DNA of 64,000 nt from CAYOSU01 sp964406735 (GTDB lineage: Bacteria; Bacillota; Clostridia; Christensenellales; CAMQZB01). Position 1 is the first letter of the stretch; every line of letters begins with the position of its first letter. The notes beneath the pieces were generated by a model. It saw nothing but the letters and a program-made list of their open reading frames with translations, had not been told where the DNA came from and did no database searches. A program made the position numbers and the translations under genes. Of the stretch, positions 48,136 through 57,452 are shown in pieces. The stretch is taken from contig CAYOSU010000004.1 of assembly GCA_964406735.1 (NCBI GenBank), positions 1 to 64,000 of the forward strand, read 5' to 3'.

Positions 48136-48990
48136 TTATTTTTTACCGCTTGTAATAAAGGAATTTGCGTATTTTCTCGGCGAAAGCCCGAAAGCGTTTC
48201 TAAAGTTTGCGATAAAATAATTGTAGTCAAAAAATCCACAGCTTTCGGCGACCGTGCTTATCTTCGTCTCGGGGTCGTTTTCAAGCAAAAGCCTTGCCTT
48301 GTGTAGCCGTAGCTTTTTGACGTATTCCGCAAGTCCGCAGCCTGCGTTGTCCTTGATAACGTGATAAAGCTTAGTCCTGCCGACGTTGAATTTACTGCAA
48401 AGGATCTCTGGCGAGATGTCTTTTGAGATGTTTTGCTTGATATACTCGTCGACACGCTCCCAAAGCTCGCTTTTTTCCGATACGGCGATATTTTTAAGGC
48501 AAAGATACGTCGCAATGGCGTTAAGAAGATTTGCGGCGGAGTTGAGGTATTCGTTGGATTTCAATGGCATTTTTTCGCAAAGGCTTCTTATATCGTCAAC
48601 GTCGAAGCCGTATTTAGCGATATGCGAATAAATTGCGTTGACACCCTCCTCGAAGTCCTTGAACGAGAATATGTGCGCAAAGAATAAATAGCCTCTCACC
48701 TCGTCGTTGACTATAAGCGGGAATATTATCTCCGTAAGCCCCAGATGGCACTTATAAATATACGGAGTTTTCGCCTTAGATGCCACCTTGCAGGCGTTTT
48801 TGTCGCACTCACGGCATTTGGTGTCGATGTCGGGATTTAGCCTTGCCCGTTCGCAAAGCGCCGCCCTCTTTTTGGGGTACGCCGTCAGCTCGTTAAAATT
48901 TTCGTCGAAGACGGTTATGCGGATCTCCGTAACGGTGTAATAGTCTTTTAACAGCTCATCGAGCTTTTGTAGGTCGAAAATGGGTTTCAT
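48136..48990 (-). CDS. AraC-family regulator with PocR sensor domain
   Basis: A 284-residue regulator. The N-terminal PocR-like sensor (residues about 5-150) shows IRITVFDENFNELTAYPKKR and Cys pairs in CRECDKNACKVASKAKTP, then TEIIFPLIVNDEVRGYLFFA. The C-terminal AraC double HTH reads GRTKLYHVIKDNAGCGLAEY and ISTVAESCGFFDYNYFIANF. It is divergent from the arabinose operon, whose promoter has a good -10 but no -35, as expected for an activator-dependent promoter. Confidence 0.92.
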   Translation of the reverse strand: MKPIFDLQKLDELLKDYYTVTEIRITVFDENFNELTAYPKKRAALCERARLNPDIDTKCRECDKNACKVASKAKTPYIYKCHLGLTEIIFPLIVNDEVRGYLFFAHIFSFKDFEEGVNAIYSHIAKYGFDVDDIRSLCEKMPLKSNEYLNSAANLLNAIATYLCLKNIAVSEKSELWERVDEYIKQNISKDISPEILCSKFNVGRTKLYHVIKDNAGCGLAEYVKKLRLHKARLLLENDPETKISTVAESCGFFDYNYFIANFRNAFGLSPRKYANSFITSGKK

Positions 48991-49069
48991 ATATCGATTA
49001 TAACCGCAAAAGCGTACAAAATCAATACTTTTTGAATAGATTTCTATATACTTGCCGCAAAAAATGATA

Positions 49070-49075
49070 TATAAT
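49070..49075 (+). promoter_or_regulatory. -10 element of the arabinose operon, no -35
   Basis: TATAAT lies 40 bp before the GH51 start. The -35 position reads TATACT with no TTGACA-like match, so activation by the divergent AraC protein is likely. Confidence 0.55.
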
Positions 49076-49115
49076 GTTCTTGGAAAAGAAATATAGAGAA
49101 AAACGGGAGAAAAAT

Positions 49116-51074
49116 ATGACGACGGTAAGACTCGGAAAAGGAAGTAAAAAAATATCAGATAGGCTATACGGAATATTCCTCGAAGACATAAACTTTGCCG
49201 TTGACGGCGGCTTGAACGCCAATATGGTCAATAACTACTCCTTTGACGGCGTATATATGAACGCTGATCTTACGCCCTGTCACGACCCATTCCGCTATTG
49301 GAAAGAGACGGGATTAACGTTTGAATTTTCAAAGGTAGGCGGAATATCTGACAAAACGGGCTACGCAAAAATTTTTGTTGACGGCGAGGGTAAAATAGAA
49401 AATCTCGGCTACAACGGCAACAAAGAGAACGCAACAAGGTGCGCTATGAGCATCGTAGAGAGAGAAGAATACGAGTTTTCCGCATACGTCAAAGGCGGCG
49501 ACGGTGTCAAGGCGACGGTAACGGTTCTTTCAGACGACGGAAAGCCTTTAACGGACGAAAAAGAGATAGAGATAACGGAATCGTGGCAAAAGGTAGAGCT
49601 GACCTTGACGGGTAAAGCCACCTCTTACGGCAAGCTCTCGCTGAAATTTACAGGTAACGGCACGGTATGCCTTGACTTAGTAACTCTTCTTGGCGAGCAT
49701 ATAGGCAAAAACGACGCAAAATGGAGCGGCGGCAAGTTCAGAAAAGACTTGGTCGAGTCATTAAGAGCGTTAAAGCCGTCCTTTATGCGCTTCCCGGGCG
49801 GTTGCATCGTCGAGGGAACTATCCCCGGCAACGAATACGACTGGAAGAAAACAGTCGGCAGGTTGGAAAACAGGATTCCAACCTACAATCTCTGGAGCGA
49901 AAAGCTGTCCGACGGCGGATATAGCCAGAGCTTCCAGATAGGCTTTTACGAATACTTCTGCCTGTGCGAGGAGATAGGAGCAAAGCCGTTGCCCATACTT
50001 TCTGCGGGCTTGAACTGCCAGATAAGGGCATTACAGCGAAAAGAAAAGGAATGCCCCAACGTTCCGCTCGGAACGAGGGAGTTCGACGAATATATCGTAG
50101 CAAACTACCTTGACCTTATCGACTTTGCCAACGGCGAAAAGGGAACGTCTTATTGGGCTGATCTCAGATGCGAGATGGGACACGAAAAGCCGTTCAACTT
50201 AACGATGATAGGCATCGGCAACGAAAACTACGGAAAGGACTACCTCGAACGCTTTCGTGTCATCAAAGAGGCGATAGCCAAAAAAGACGATAAAATCGAA
50301 TGCGTTCATTGCTCTGGACTTGGATTTTTCGAGCCGTCGGTAACGAAAGTCAGAAAGCATGTAGCGAAAAACTACCACGGCGTGCTAATAGACGAGCATA
50401 GGTATCAACGCCCCGAATGGTTCTTGAAGTCATATAACTACTTCGATAAGGCGAAAAAGCAGCTTGGCGACAACAAGATATATTACGGCGAATACGCCGC
50501 AAATATAGTGATCAAAAATGGCGCAATGATAAAGGACTATAACAAGTGGAAAACTGCGCTTTCGGAGAGCGTGTTCTTGCTCGGCATGGAGAAGAACGGC
50601 GACGTTGTAGATATGAGCTCGTACGCACCGCTGTTCAACCTCGTAACGTGCTTGCAGTGGACTCACAACCTCATCGATTTCAACCCAAAGACTTACATAG
50701 AAAACGCTAACTACAAGATCCAGAAGCTGTTTTCCAATAATACGGGCAACGAATATATCGGGTGCGAGGGAAAGCTCCCAAGGAACGTATACGTTTCTGC
50801 GACGAAAAGGGACGGCGAGTATTATATCAAAATAGTCAACGTCGGCAAAAAGGACGAAGCGATATGCGTCGAGACCGGGATCAACGCAAAAGAGTGCGAG
50901 ATGATATCGGTCGGCGGCAACGGCGAGCTCAGGAACGACCTTGAATTTGACGGAATGCCCGATATGGAGATAGAGGAAAGAGTAGAGAAAAAAGCCTTCA
51001 ACGGAAGCGTAACGCTTTTAGCTGAAAGCGGCAAGGTATATATAATAAAGCTAAAGGAGGATATTCATGGCTGA
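49116..51074 (+). CDS. Alpha-L-arabinofuranosidase, GH51
   Basis: A 652-residue GH51 enzyme. It begins with KISDRLYGIFLEDINFAVDG, has an inserted carbohydrate-binding-like beta domain (about residues 80-195), then MRFPGGCIVEGT, the acid/base Glu in IGIGNENYG, and the nucleophile Glu in IYYGEYAAN. No signal peptide, so it frees arabinose from imported oligosaccharides. The start at 49116 follows CGGGAG; a reading back to 49074 begins inside the promoter. First gene of the arabinose operon. Confidence 0.94.
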   Translation: MTTVRLGKGSKKISDRLYGIFLEDINFAVDGGLNANMVNNYSFDGVYMNADLTPCHDPFRYWKETGLTFEFSKVGGISDKTGYAKIFVDGEGKIENLGYNGNKENATRCAMSIVEREEYEFSAYVKGGDGVKATVTVLSDDGKPLTDEKEIEITESWQKVELTLTGKATSYGKLSLKFTGNGTVCLDLVTLLGEHIGKNDAKWSGGKFRKDLVESLRALKPSFMRFPGGCIVEGTIPGNEYDWKKTVGRLENRIPTYNLWSEKLSDGGYSQSFQIGFYEYFCLCEEIGAKPLPILSAGLNCQIRALQRKEKECPNVPLGTREFDEYIVANYLDLIDFANGEKGTSYWADLRCEMGHEKPFNLTMIGIGNENYGKDYLERFRVIKEAIAKKDDKIECVHCSGLGFFEPSVTKVRKHVAKNYHGVLIDEHRYQRPEWFLKSYNYFDKAKKQLGDNKIYYGEYAANIVIKNGAMIKDYNKWKTALSESVFLLGMEKNGDVVDMSSYAPLFNLVTCLQWTHNLIDFNPKTYIENANYKIQKLFSNNTGNEYIGCEGKLPRNVYVSATKRDGEYYIKIVNVGKKDEAICVETGINAKECEMISVGGNGELRNDLEFDGMPDMEIEERVEKKAFNGSVTLLAESGKVYIIKLKEDIHG

Positions 51075-52650
51075 AATCAAAAGACTTATAGAAAGCGGCA
51101 AGGTCTATCTCGGCATAGAGTTCGGCTCGACGAGGATCAAGGGAGTATTGATCGACGGCGAGCATACGCCGATAGCGCAAGGCTCGTTCACCTGGGAGAA
51201 CTCTCTCGTAGACGGCGTTTGGACGTACTCGCAAGAGGAGATACTTTGCGGCTTAAAGGCGTGCTACAAGGCGCTCAAAGAAGACGTAAAAGCGAAATAC
51301 GGCGTAACGTTGAAAAAAATAGGCGGCATGGGAATATCCGCAATGATGCACGGCTATATGCCCTTTGACGAAGAAGAAAACCTTCTCGTTCCGTTCAGGA
51401 CTTGGAGAAATACGATAACGGCAGAGGCGGCGGAGAAGCTTTCGGAGAGCTTTAATTTCAATATTCCCGAGAGATGGTCGGTAGCCCACCTTTATCAGGC
51501 TGTGCTCAAAAAAGAGGCTCATATCAAAGATATTGCCACGATAAACACTCTTGCAGGCTATATTCACAACCTTTTGACGGGCGAGCGCATCGTAGGAGTA
51601 GGCGAGGGAAGCGGAATGTTCCCCGTCGACGAGAGCTTTTCCTACGACAAAAAAATGATGGAAAAATTCGGCGAGCTGTTGCGTAAAGAGGGCTTCGACA
51701 AAGAGCCTGAAAGGCTGTTCCCCGAAATAAGGCTTGCAGGCGAAAACGCAGGTTATCTAACGGAAAGCGGCGCAAGACTTCTCGACGAAGAGGGCGACTT
51801 AGAGGCAGGCGTTCCGTTCTGTCCTCCCGAGGGCGACGCAGGAACGGGCATGGTCGCAACAAACAGCATAAAGCGTACTACGGGTAATGTGTCGGCAGGT
51901 ACGAGTATATTTGCGATGATAGTGCTTGAAAAGGCGCTTAAAAACAGGTACAAAGAGATAGATGTAGTAACCACTCCCGACGGATTCCCCGTCGCAATGG
52001 TGCACTGCAACAACTGCACGAACGAGATAAACGCATACGCAAGCCTTTTCCAGGAAGTGTCAACGGCGTTGGGCGGTAAGACGGATATGAACGACGTATA
52101 CGATATGATATTCTCTCTGTCCGAAAAAGCCGACGCCGATTGCGGCGGACTTACGGTATATAACTACCTCTCGGGCGAGAGCGTAACGGGCTTTTCGAGC
52201 GGCAGACCCTTGATGGTAAGGAGCGAAAACGCAAACTTCACGCTTGCAAATCTGCTTAGGGCAAACCTGTATTCCTCCGTTGCAACGCTTGCAGTCGGAA
52301 TGAAGATATTAGACGGCGAGAACGTTGAGATAAGCTCCGTCTGCGGCCATGGCGGACTGTTCAAGACTGGCGACGAGGGTGCAAGAGTTCTCGCTTCGGC
52401 GATAAAAACGCCAATAACGGTCATGGAGACCGCAGGCGAGGGCGGACCTTGGGGTATGGCGATACTTGCGGCGTTCGCAGTAAACGCAAACGGCAAAAAG
52501 CTTCCCGAGTACCTTGACGATGTAGTTTTTTCATCGTCGAAGAAAAAGACTGTACAGCCCGACGGCGAATATTCAAAGGGCTTCGAGACCTACCTCGATC
52601 GCTTTGAAAGAGGTCTTGAAATAGAGAGAAAGGCGGTAGAGAGAGTATGA
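51067..52650 (+). CDS. FGGY-family kinase, presumed ribulokinase role
   Basis: A 527-residue FGGY kinase with KVYLGIEFGSTRIKGVLIDG, ISAMMHGYMPFDEEENLLVP, PEGDAGTGMVATNSI, RTTGNVSAGTSIFAMIVLE and SVCGHGGLFKTGDEGARV. It is not a classical AraB, but its place between GH51 and araD-araA, with 8-bp and 4-bp overlaps, implies it phosphorylates L-ribulose. Similar proteins accompany araA and araD in other clostridia. Confidence 0.88.
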   Translation: MAEIKRLIESGKVYLGIEFGSTRIKGVLIDGEHTPIAQGSFTWENSLVDGVWTYSQEEILCGLKACYKALKEDVKAKYGVTLKKIGGMGISAMMHGYMPFDEEENLLVPFRTWRNTITAEAAEKLSESFNFNIPERWSVAHLYQAVLKKEAHIKDIATINTLAGYIHNLLTGERIVGVGEGSGMFPVDESFSYDKKMMEKFGELLRKEGFDKEPERLFPEIRLAGENAGYLTESGARLLDEEGDLEAGVPFCPPEGDAGTGMVATNSIKRTTGNVSAGTSIFAMIVLEKALKNRYKEIDVVTTPDGFPVAMVHCNNCTNEINAYASLFQEVSTALGGKTDMNDVYDMIFSLSEKADADCGGLTVYNYLSGESVTGFSSGRPLMVRSENANFTLANLLRANLYSSVATLAVGMKILDGENVEISSVCGHGGLFKTGDEGARVLASAIKTPITVMETAGEGGPWGMAILAAFAVNANGKKLPEYLDDVVFSSSKKKTVQPDGEYSKGFETYLDRFERGLEIERKAVERV

Positions 52651-53348
52651 GCATGCAAGAATTAAAAGAAAGGGTGTTCAAGGCAAACCTTGACTTAGTA
52701 AAGCACGGGCTCGTAGTATTGACCTGGGGTAACGTCAGCGGCATAGACAGAGAAAAAGGACTCGTTGCGATAAAGCCAAGCGGAGTTTCCTACGATACGA
52801 TGACGGTAGACGACATCGTCGTAGTAGACCTTGACGGCAACGTCGTAGAGGGCAATTTAAGACCGTCCTCCGATACGCCGACGCACTTGGAGTTATATAA
52901 AGCCTTCCCCGATATCGGCGGAGTCGTCCATACCCACTCGATAAACGCCACCTCGTTTGCGCAGAGCGGCAAGCCGATAATAGCATACGGCACGACGCAC
53001 GCAGACTGCTTCTACGGCGACATCCCTTGCGCAAGGGCGCTCACGAAAGAGGAGATAGAGAGCGAATACGAGAAAAATACGGGCAAGGTGATAATAGAGA
53101 CCTTCAAAGAGCTCGACGAAAATGCCATACCTGCGGTGCTGATAAAAAAACACGGCCCGTTTACTTGGGGCAAGACCCCCGAAAAAGCGGTCGAGGCGGC
53201 GGTAACGCTCGAAGCGGTCGCTGAGATGTGCCTTAAAACGAGGCAGATAAACCCTGACGTCGAAAGGGTTGACGGATACCTTCTCGACAAGCATTATTTA
53301 AGGAAACACGGCAGCAATGCCTATTACGGACAAGGAGATAAAAAATGA
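52647..53348 (+). CDS. araD: L-ribulose-5-phosphate 4-epimerase
   Basis: A 233-residue class II aldolase-fold epimerase. TWGNVSGIDREKGLVAIKPSG, PSSDTPTHLELYKAFPDIGG, the zinc His pair in VVHTHSINATSFAQ and the second site in VLIKKHGPFTWGKTPEKA fit AraD (about 230 residues). Converts L-ribulose 5-phosphate to D-xylulose 5-phosphate. Confidence 0.95.
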   Translation: MSMQELKERVFKANLDLVKHGLVVLTWGNVSGIDREKGLVAIKPSGVSYDTMTVDDIVVVDLDGNVVEGNLRPSSDTPTHLELYKAFPDIGGVVHTHSINATSFAQSGKPIIAYGTTHADCFYGDIPCARALTKEEIESEYEKNTGKVIIETFKELDENAIPAVLIKKHGPFTWGKTPEKAVEAAVTLEAVAEMCLKTRQINPDVERVDGYLLDKHYLRKHGSNAYYGQGDKK

Positions 53349-54739
53349 AAAAGATTTGTTTTTTGACAGGAAGCCAGTTTTTGTACGGTGAAGAGACCCT
53401 CAAACAGGTAGAAAAAGACTCGCTCGAGATGATAAGCTTCTTGAACGAGAAGGTCGGCGGCGTAGAGATCACGTTCGGCGGCGTAATGACCACCTCCGAG
53501 AAGATTGAAAGAGCCATCAAGGAGATAAATTACGACGACGAGACGATCGGCGTAATGGTATGGTGTCATACGTTCAGCCCTGCCAAGATGTGGATAAAGG
53601 GCTTGAAGATATTGACGAAGCCCATGCTCCACCTTCACACGCAGTTCAACGAGAAGCTCCCTTACGCAACCATTGACATGGACTTCATGAACCTCAATCA
53701 GGCGGCTCACGGCGACAGAGAGTTTGCGTACATCTTGACCCGCATGGGAATAGTCAGAAAGAGCGTAGTAGGCTACTACAAGCATGAAAGCGTACTCAAA
53801 GAGATAAGATCGTGGGTAGCTGTCGTCAAGGGCGTAGATTTCTCGAGAAACCTCAAGATCTGCCGCTTCGGCGACAATATGAGAGAGGTTGCGGTAACGG
53901 ACGGCGACAGAGTTCAGGCTCACATAGATTTTGGTTGGCAGACCGATTATTACGGCATCGGCGACATCGTAGAGGAGATAAACAAGGTAACGGACGAAGA
54001 GGTAGACGCACTTTATGCGGAAATACTTGAAAAGTACGACTTAAATACCGATAATATCGCTGCGGTAAAGGAACAGGTCAAGTACGAGATCGCATTAAAG
54101 AGATTCTTTGCAGCGGGAAATTACAAAGCGTTCTCCACCAATTTCCAGGATCTTCACGGCTTAAAGCAGCTTTTCGGAATGTCCGCTCAAAGACTTATGG
54201 AACAGGGCTACGGCTTCGGTGCTGAGGGCGACTGGAAGATAGCGGCGTTCTGCGCTATCATGAAAAAGATGGCTGAGGGAAGAGAGGGCTCTACCGCATT
54301 CATGGAGGATTATACTTACGACCTTACCGAGGGCAATGAGCTCGTTTTGGAGTCCCACATGCTCGAGGTATGCCCCACCCTTGCAGGCAATAAGCCCAAG
54401 ATAGAGGTACATCCTCTCGGCATCGGCGGCAAGGAAGACCCTGCAAGATTGGTATTCGACGGCACGACTGGCGACGGCATCGCAGTCTGCATGGTAGATA
54501 TGGGCGAGTGGTACAGAATAATCTGCGCTCACGTCGAGCTCGTAAAACAGCCCGAACCCATGCCTAACCTCCCCGTTGCGAGAGTTATGTGGAAGTTGAA
54601 ACCCGACTTCAAGAACGGCGCAAGAGAGTGGCTCGAAGCAGGCGGCGCACACCATACCGTAGTTTCGACTTCGATAACGGCAGACGAAATGAGACTGTTT
54701 GCCGAGATAAACGGCGCAGAGTTCGTCGAGATCGGCTGA
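53345..54739 (+). CDS. araA: L-arabinose isomerase
   Basis: A 464-residue AraA of the shorter clostridial type: FLTGSQFLYGEETLKQVEKD, GVMVWCHTFSPAKMWIKGLK, RLMEQGYGFGAEGDWKIAAF and MLEVCPTLAGNKPKIEVHPL carry the metal-binding Glu and His residues. Converts L-arabinose to L-ribulose. Last gene of the operon, ending 35 bp before a non-coding stretch with a terminator at 54869. Confidence 0.96.
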   Translation: MKKICFLTGSQFLYGEETLKQVEKDSLEMISFLNEKVGGVEITFGGVMTTSEKIERAIKEINYDDETIGVMVWCHTFSPAKMWIKGLKILTKPMLHLHTQFNEKLPYATIDMDFMNLNQAAHGDREFAYILTRMGIVRKSVVGYYKHESVLKEIRSWVAVVKGVDFSRNLKICRFGDNMREVAVTDGDRVQAHIDFGWQTDYYGIGDIVEEINKVTDEEVDALYAEILEKYDLNTDNIAAVKEQVKYEIALKRFFAAGNYKAFSTNFQDLHGLKQLFGMSAQRLMEQGYGFGAEGDWKIAAFCAIMKKMAEGREGSTAFMEDYTYDLTEGNELVLESHMLEVCPTLAGNKPKIEVHPLGIGGKEDPARLVFDGTTGDGIAVCMVDMGEWYRIICAHVELVKQPEPMPNLPVARVMWKLKPDFKNGAREWLEAGGAHHTVVSTSITADEMRLFAEINGAEFVEIG

Positions 54740-54868
54740 ACTTAATAGAAAAAATACGGCGCATACGCTTAAATCAACGCAAAAACGGTTAAAAATAACG
54801 CTTGATTTTGACTAAAGCCGTAATAACTAAAAAATTTGCAACGACTTGATGAAGATATTTGCAAACGA

Positions 54869-54896
54869 AAGACCCGAGGAAATCCTCGGGCCTTTT
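54869..54896 (+). terminator. Terminator after the arabinose operon
   Basis: CCCGAGGA/TCCTCGGG stem followed by CCTTTT. It also separates the operon from the convergent HTH gene. Confidence 0.8.
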
Positions 54897-54914
54897 GCAT
54901 TAAAAATTATTCTA

Positions 54915-55292
54915 TCACAAAGTTTCAAGGCCAAGCTCGAATAGCATCTCGTTGACCTTCATAATGTCGTAGATCTCGTTTTCGATAGCATATCTTATCA
55001 CGAGATCGAACTTATTTGCGCTCGACAGGATATATCCTGCTTTTTTGACGAGTTTTTTGCACGTAGCGTTATCAAGCTCGAGTGCAAGCGCAATAGAGCA
55101 GACGACCTTCTTTTTTGGCTTATAGTGCGGATCGCTTCTCAGCTTAGAAAAATATTTGCGATCAAGCCCGGCTCTTTTATAGACCTCCGTATCAGTAAAG
55201 CCTTTTTGGTCTATCAAAGAGAACATCATTTCACAAAAGGTTTCGTTTCCGCTGTTTCTGTCGTCGATATATTCAATAAGCTTGTTATCCAT
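54915..55292 (-). CDS. XRE-like helix-turn-helix protein
   Basis: A 125-residue protein with a central HTH: KGFTDTEVYKRAGLDRKYFS and KLRSDPHYKPKKKVVCSIAL. The end is ALELDNATCKKLVKKAGYIL followed by SSANKFDLVIRYAIENEIYD. This compact type is common in gut Firmicutes and uncharacterised. It is divergent from an HD-domain gene with a GTCGCA palindrome between them, so it may be their shared repressor. Confidence 0.75.
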   Translation of the reverse strand: MDNKLIEYIDDRNSGNETFCEMMFSLIDQKGFTDTEVYKRAGLDRKYFSKLRSDPHYKPKKKVVCSIALALELDNATCKKLVKKAGYILSSANKFDLVIRYAIENEIYDIMKVNEMLFELGLETL

Positions 55293-55353
55293 ATGAATAT
55301 AATATCACACGGTCGAGCCTATCGCAAGACAAAAAGCGGACACCTCAAAAAAT

Positions 55354-55397
55354 GTCGCATTTTTTGCGACCAAATAAGAGAGCGTATTTAGTATAAT
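55354..55397. promoter_or_regulatory. Palindromic site and -10 in the HTH/HD divergent region
   Basis: GTCGCA-TTTTT-TGCGAC (55354-55370) is a perfect 6-bp-arm inverted repeat, 22 bp upstream of a TATAAT (55392-55397) that precedes the HD-domain gene. Placed near the expected -35, it is a plausible operator for the divergent HTH protein. Confidence 0.5.
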
Positions 55398-55421
55398 ACA
55401 GTCGTGTTCTGGAGGTGTGAT

Positions 55422-56081
55422 ATGAGTTTCAGAGAAAAAGTACACGAACTGTTGAAAGAAGTTCTCGATTTAACGGAAGAAGAGGTCGTAACGTATGATT
55501 TTACTTCCGTAGGCGTTGCGCAGGAGATAGCCTTTTACGCTCATTACGGACAAAGACGGCTAAACAGCGATATGTATATCGTTCATCCCGACAACGTTTT
55601 GAAGTTGTATCGGAAGTTCGTCGGAATAATCGAGGACGATTATTTTTGCCTTGATAGCGACCTGCTTTGCAGAGAATGTAACGTACCGTACGAGGGCGTA
55701 CAAGAGGTCTGCCTTCTTCACGACGTCTTAGAGGACAGCTCTGTTACGATAGAGGAGATATCCGAGCTTTTTGAGGAAGTAGGCTTAAAAACTCACTTTG
55801 ATCTATATATAAAAACGCCGCTTCTTTTAATAACACACGACAAGAGCGATGATTACGATAAATATATCGAAAAGCTGATAGAACATCCTACTTCTGCGCT
55901 TGTGAAAATGCTCGACATGACGGATAATATGAACCCGACGACGTTGCATTACTTTGGTGAAAAAGAGCTTGATAGAATAATGATGTACTCAAAATATTGC
56001 AAAGCGATAAACGATAGGTATCATTTTACCGAAAATACCTATAAATACTTTGCGATAAGAAGAGAAAGAAACAGAAGATAA
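55422..56081 (+). CDS. HD-domain phosphohydrolase, SpoT/MESH1-like
   Basis: A 219-residue protein with the metal-site motifs of the (p)ppGpp-hydrolase HD fold: AHYGQRRLNSDMYIVHP, CLLHDVLEDSSVTIEEI (HD) and VKMLDMTDNMNPT. No synthetase or regulatory domain is present. Alternatives are other nucleotide phosphohydrolases. The start at 55422 follows GGAGGTG. Divergent from the HTH gene. Confidence 0.82.
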   Translation: MSFREKVHELLKEVLDLTEEEVVTYDFTSVGVAQEIAFYAHYGQRRLNSDMYIVHPDNVLKLYRKFVGIIEDDYFCLDSDLLCRECNVPYEGVQEVCLLHDVLEDSSVTIEEISELFEEVGLKTHFDLYIKTPLLLITHDKSDDYDKYIEKLIEHPTSALVKMLDMTDNMNPTTLHYFGEKELDRIMMYSKYCKAINDRYHFTENTYKYFAIRRERNRR

Positions 56082-56109
56082 GGCAAATAGAAATTTATTT
56101 CCAACAATA

Positions 56110-56144
56110 AAAACTGCGGCTTTATTTCAAGCCGCAGTTTTTTT
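56110..56144. terminator. Terminator between convergent genes
   Basis: AAAACTGCGGCTT/AAGCCGCAGTTTT, 13 bp, with T run on the plus strand and A-rich sequence on the other side. It can serve both the HD gene and the small Cys protein. Confidence 0.88.
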
Positions 56145-56152
56145 ATCAGGTT

Positions 56153-56512
56153 TTATGCCAAAAGCTCGTCCTTTTTGGAGAGGATGTTTTCGCACGCTTT
56201 GCAAGCAGGACAGTCGCAATATTTTGCGCCCGACGCTTTAAGCTCCTTTGCGTGCTCCAAGAACTTCACTGCGCCCTCTTTTCCGAATACCTTTTCTGCA
56301 ACGGGCGAGGAAGCGAACGCCAAAAGACCGTCGATAGGCTCGATGTCCTCTTCGACTTCGTTTAAGAAGCGAACGGTTTCTTCCTTTTCACGCTCCGTGC
56401 CGAGCGAAGAGAGCCAGCTTTGTGTGGCATCTTTTACTTCCTTGCACGCAGACGGTGCGGCAATAAGAGCGTTTGCCTCGTTTATGACGTAATCCAAAAC
56501 TTCTTTGTTCAT
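56153..56512 (-). CDS. Small Cys-cluster protein of unknown function
   Basis: A 119-residue, mostly helical, acidic protein ending in a Cys cluster CDCPACKAC. Relatives in clostridia are often labelled Hsp90, which is a mislabel because no chaperone domain is present. The conserved middle is EEDIEPIDGLLAFASSPVAE. The start at 56512 follows GGAGGT. The Cys cluster could bind a metal or react to redox changes. Confidence 0.78.
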   Translation of the reverse strand: MNKEVLDYVINEANALIAAPSACKEVKDATQSWLSSLGTEREKEETVRFLNEVEEDIEPIDGLLAFASSPVAEKVFGKEGAVKFLEHAKELKASGAKYCDCPACKACENILSKKDELLA

Positions 56513-56658
56513 AACAATACCTCCGAGTGGGTTTTTCAAGAATAATTATACTCTTTCACTGTTATCCTTGTCAATATTTTTATTTTTTCGTCCCTTTTGC
56601 CTTGTCATATTCGGACTCTTTTGCTACACTGTAGTTGAAAACAAAAGAGGTCGAAAAT

Positions 56659-57381
56659 ATGAAAAAGTCAACCAAACGCATAGTTGCAATGATAATAGTA
56701 GTCTTAGTCGTGCTTTTCGTAGCGCAATATCTGTTCTCGTACTACAAGGCTGTGGACGTAGATGAATATTTGAAGTCAAGCGATGCCGTAACGGTCGAAA
56801 ACAGAGATTACGGCTTGTTTTTCGACGGAGAGGGAACGGAAACGCTTTTGATATTTTACCCCGGCGCAAAGGTGGAATACACCTCTTATGCGCCTGTTCT
56901 CCGCATCCTTTGCGAAAACGGCGTAGACGTCGCACTCGTCAAAATGCCATTTAATATGGCAATTTTCGGCATAAGCTCTGCCGACAGCGTAACGGAAGCC
57001 GATAATTACTCTTCGGTATTCGTCGGTGGACACTCGATGGGCGGTGCGATGGCGGCAAAATACGCAGAGATAACGGAAAAAGAGATCGACGGACTGATAT
57101 TTTTTGCGGCGTACACGGCAAACGACCTCAAAGAAAAGGCTATCCCCGTGCTTTCGCTTTACGGCGAATTTGACGGCGTGCTTACGATGTCAAAGGTCGT
57201 CGAGGGTAGAGAACTCGTCGATAGCGCGAAATACGAAGAGGTGTGCATAGAGGGCGGTAATCACGCATATTTCGGCTCGTACGGCGAGCAAAAGGACGAC
57301 GGAACGGCGACGATAACGCCTCAGACGCAGTGGGACGTAACGGTTGCAAAGGTGCTTAGCTTCATTAAAAGTATAGCGTGA
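56659..57381 (+). CDS. Membrane-anchored alpha/beta hydrolase
   Basis: A 240-residue hydrolase with one N-terminal membrane segment (about residues 5-27). The nucleophile elbow is GGHSMGGAMAAKYAE (GxSxG), the acid is in YGEFDGVLTMSKV, and the His is in EGGNHAYFGSYGEQ. Matches the PF12695-type group of membrane-anchored or secreted hydrolases. Substrate unknown. Start 56659 chosen because GAGGTCG precedes it. Confidence 0.87.
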   Translation: MKKSTKRIVAMIIVVLVVLFVAQYLFSYYKAVDVDEYLKSSDAVTVENRDYGLFFDGEGTETLLIFYPGAKVEYTSYAPVLRILCENGVDVALVKMPFNMAIFGISSADSVTEADNYSSVFVGGHSMGGAMAAKYAEITEKEIDGLIFFAAYTANDLKEKAIPVLSLYGEFDGVLTMSKVVEGRELVDSAKYEEVCIEGGNHAYFGSYGEQKDDGTATITPQTQWDVTVAKVLSFIKSIA

Positions 57382-57452
57382 GGCTTGCTATTTGGGTGAA
57401 TTAGTGCTAAAATATTGTCGTAGATAGCAAAAAAGTCTTCAAAGGAGAAATT

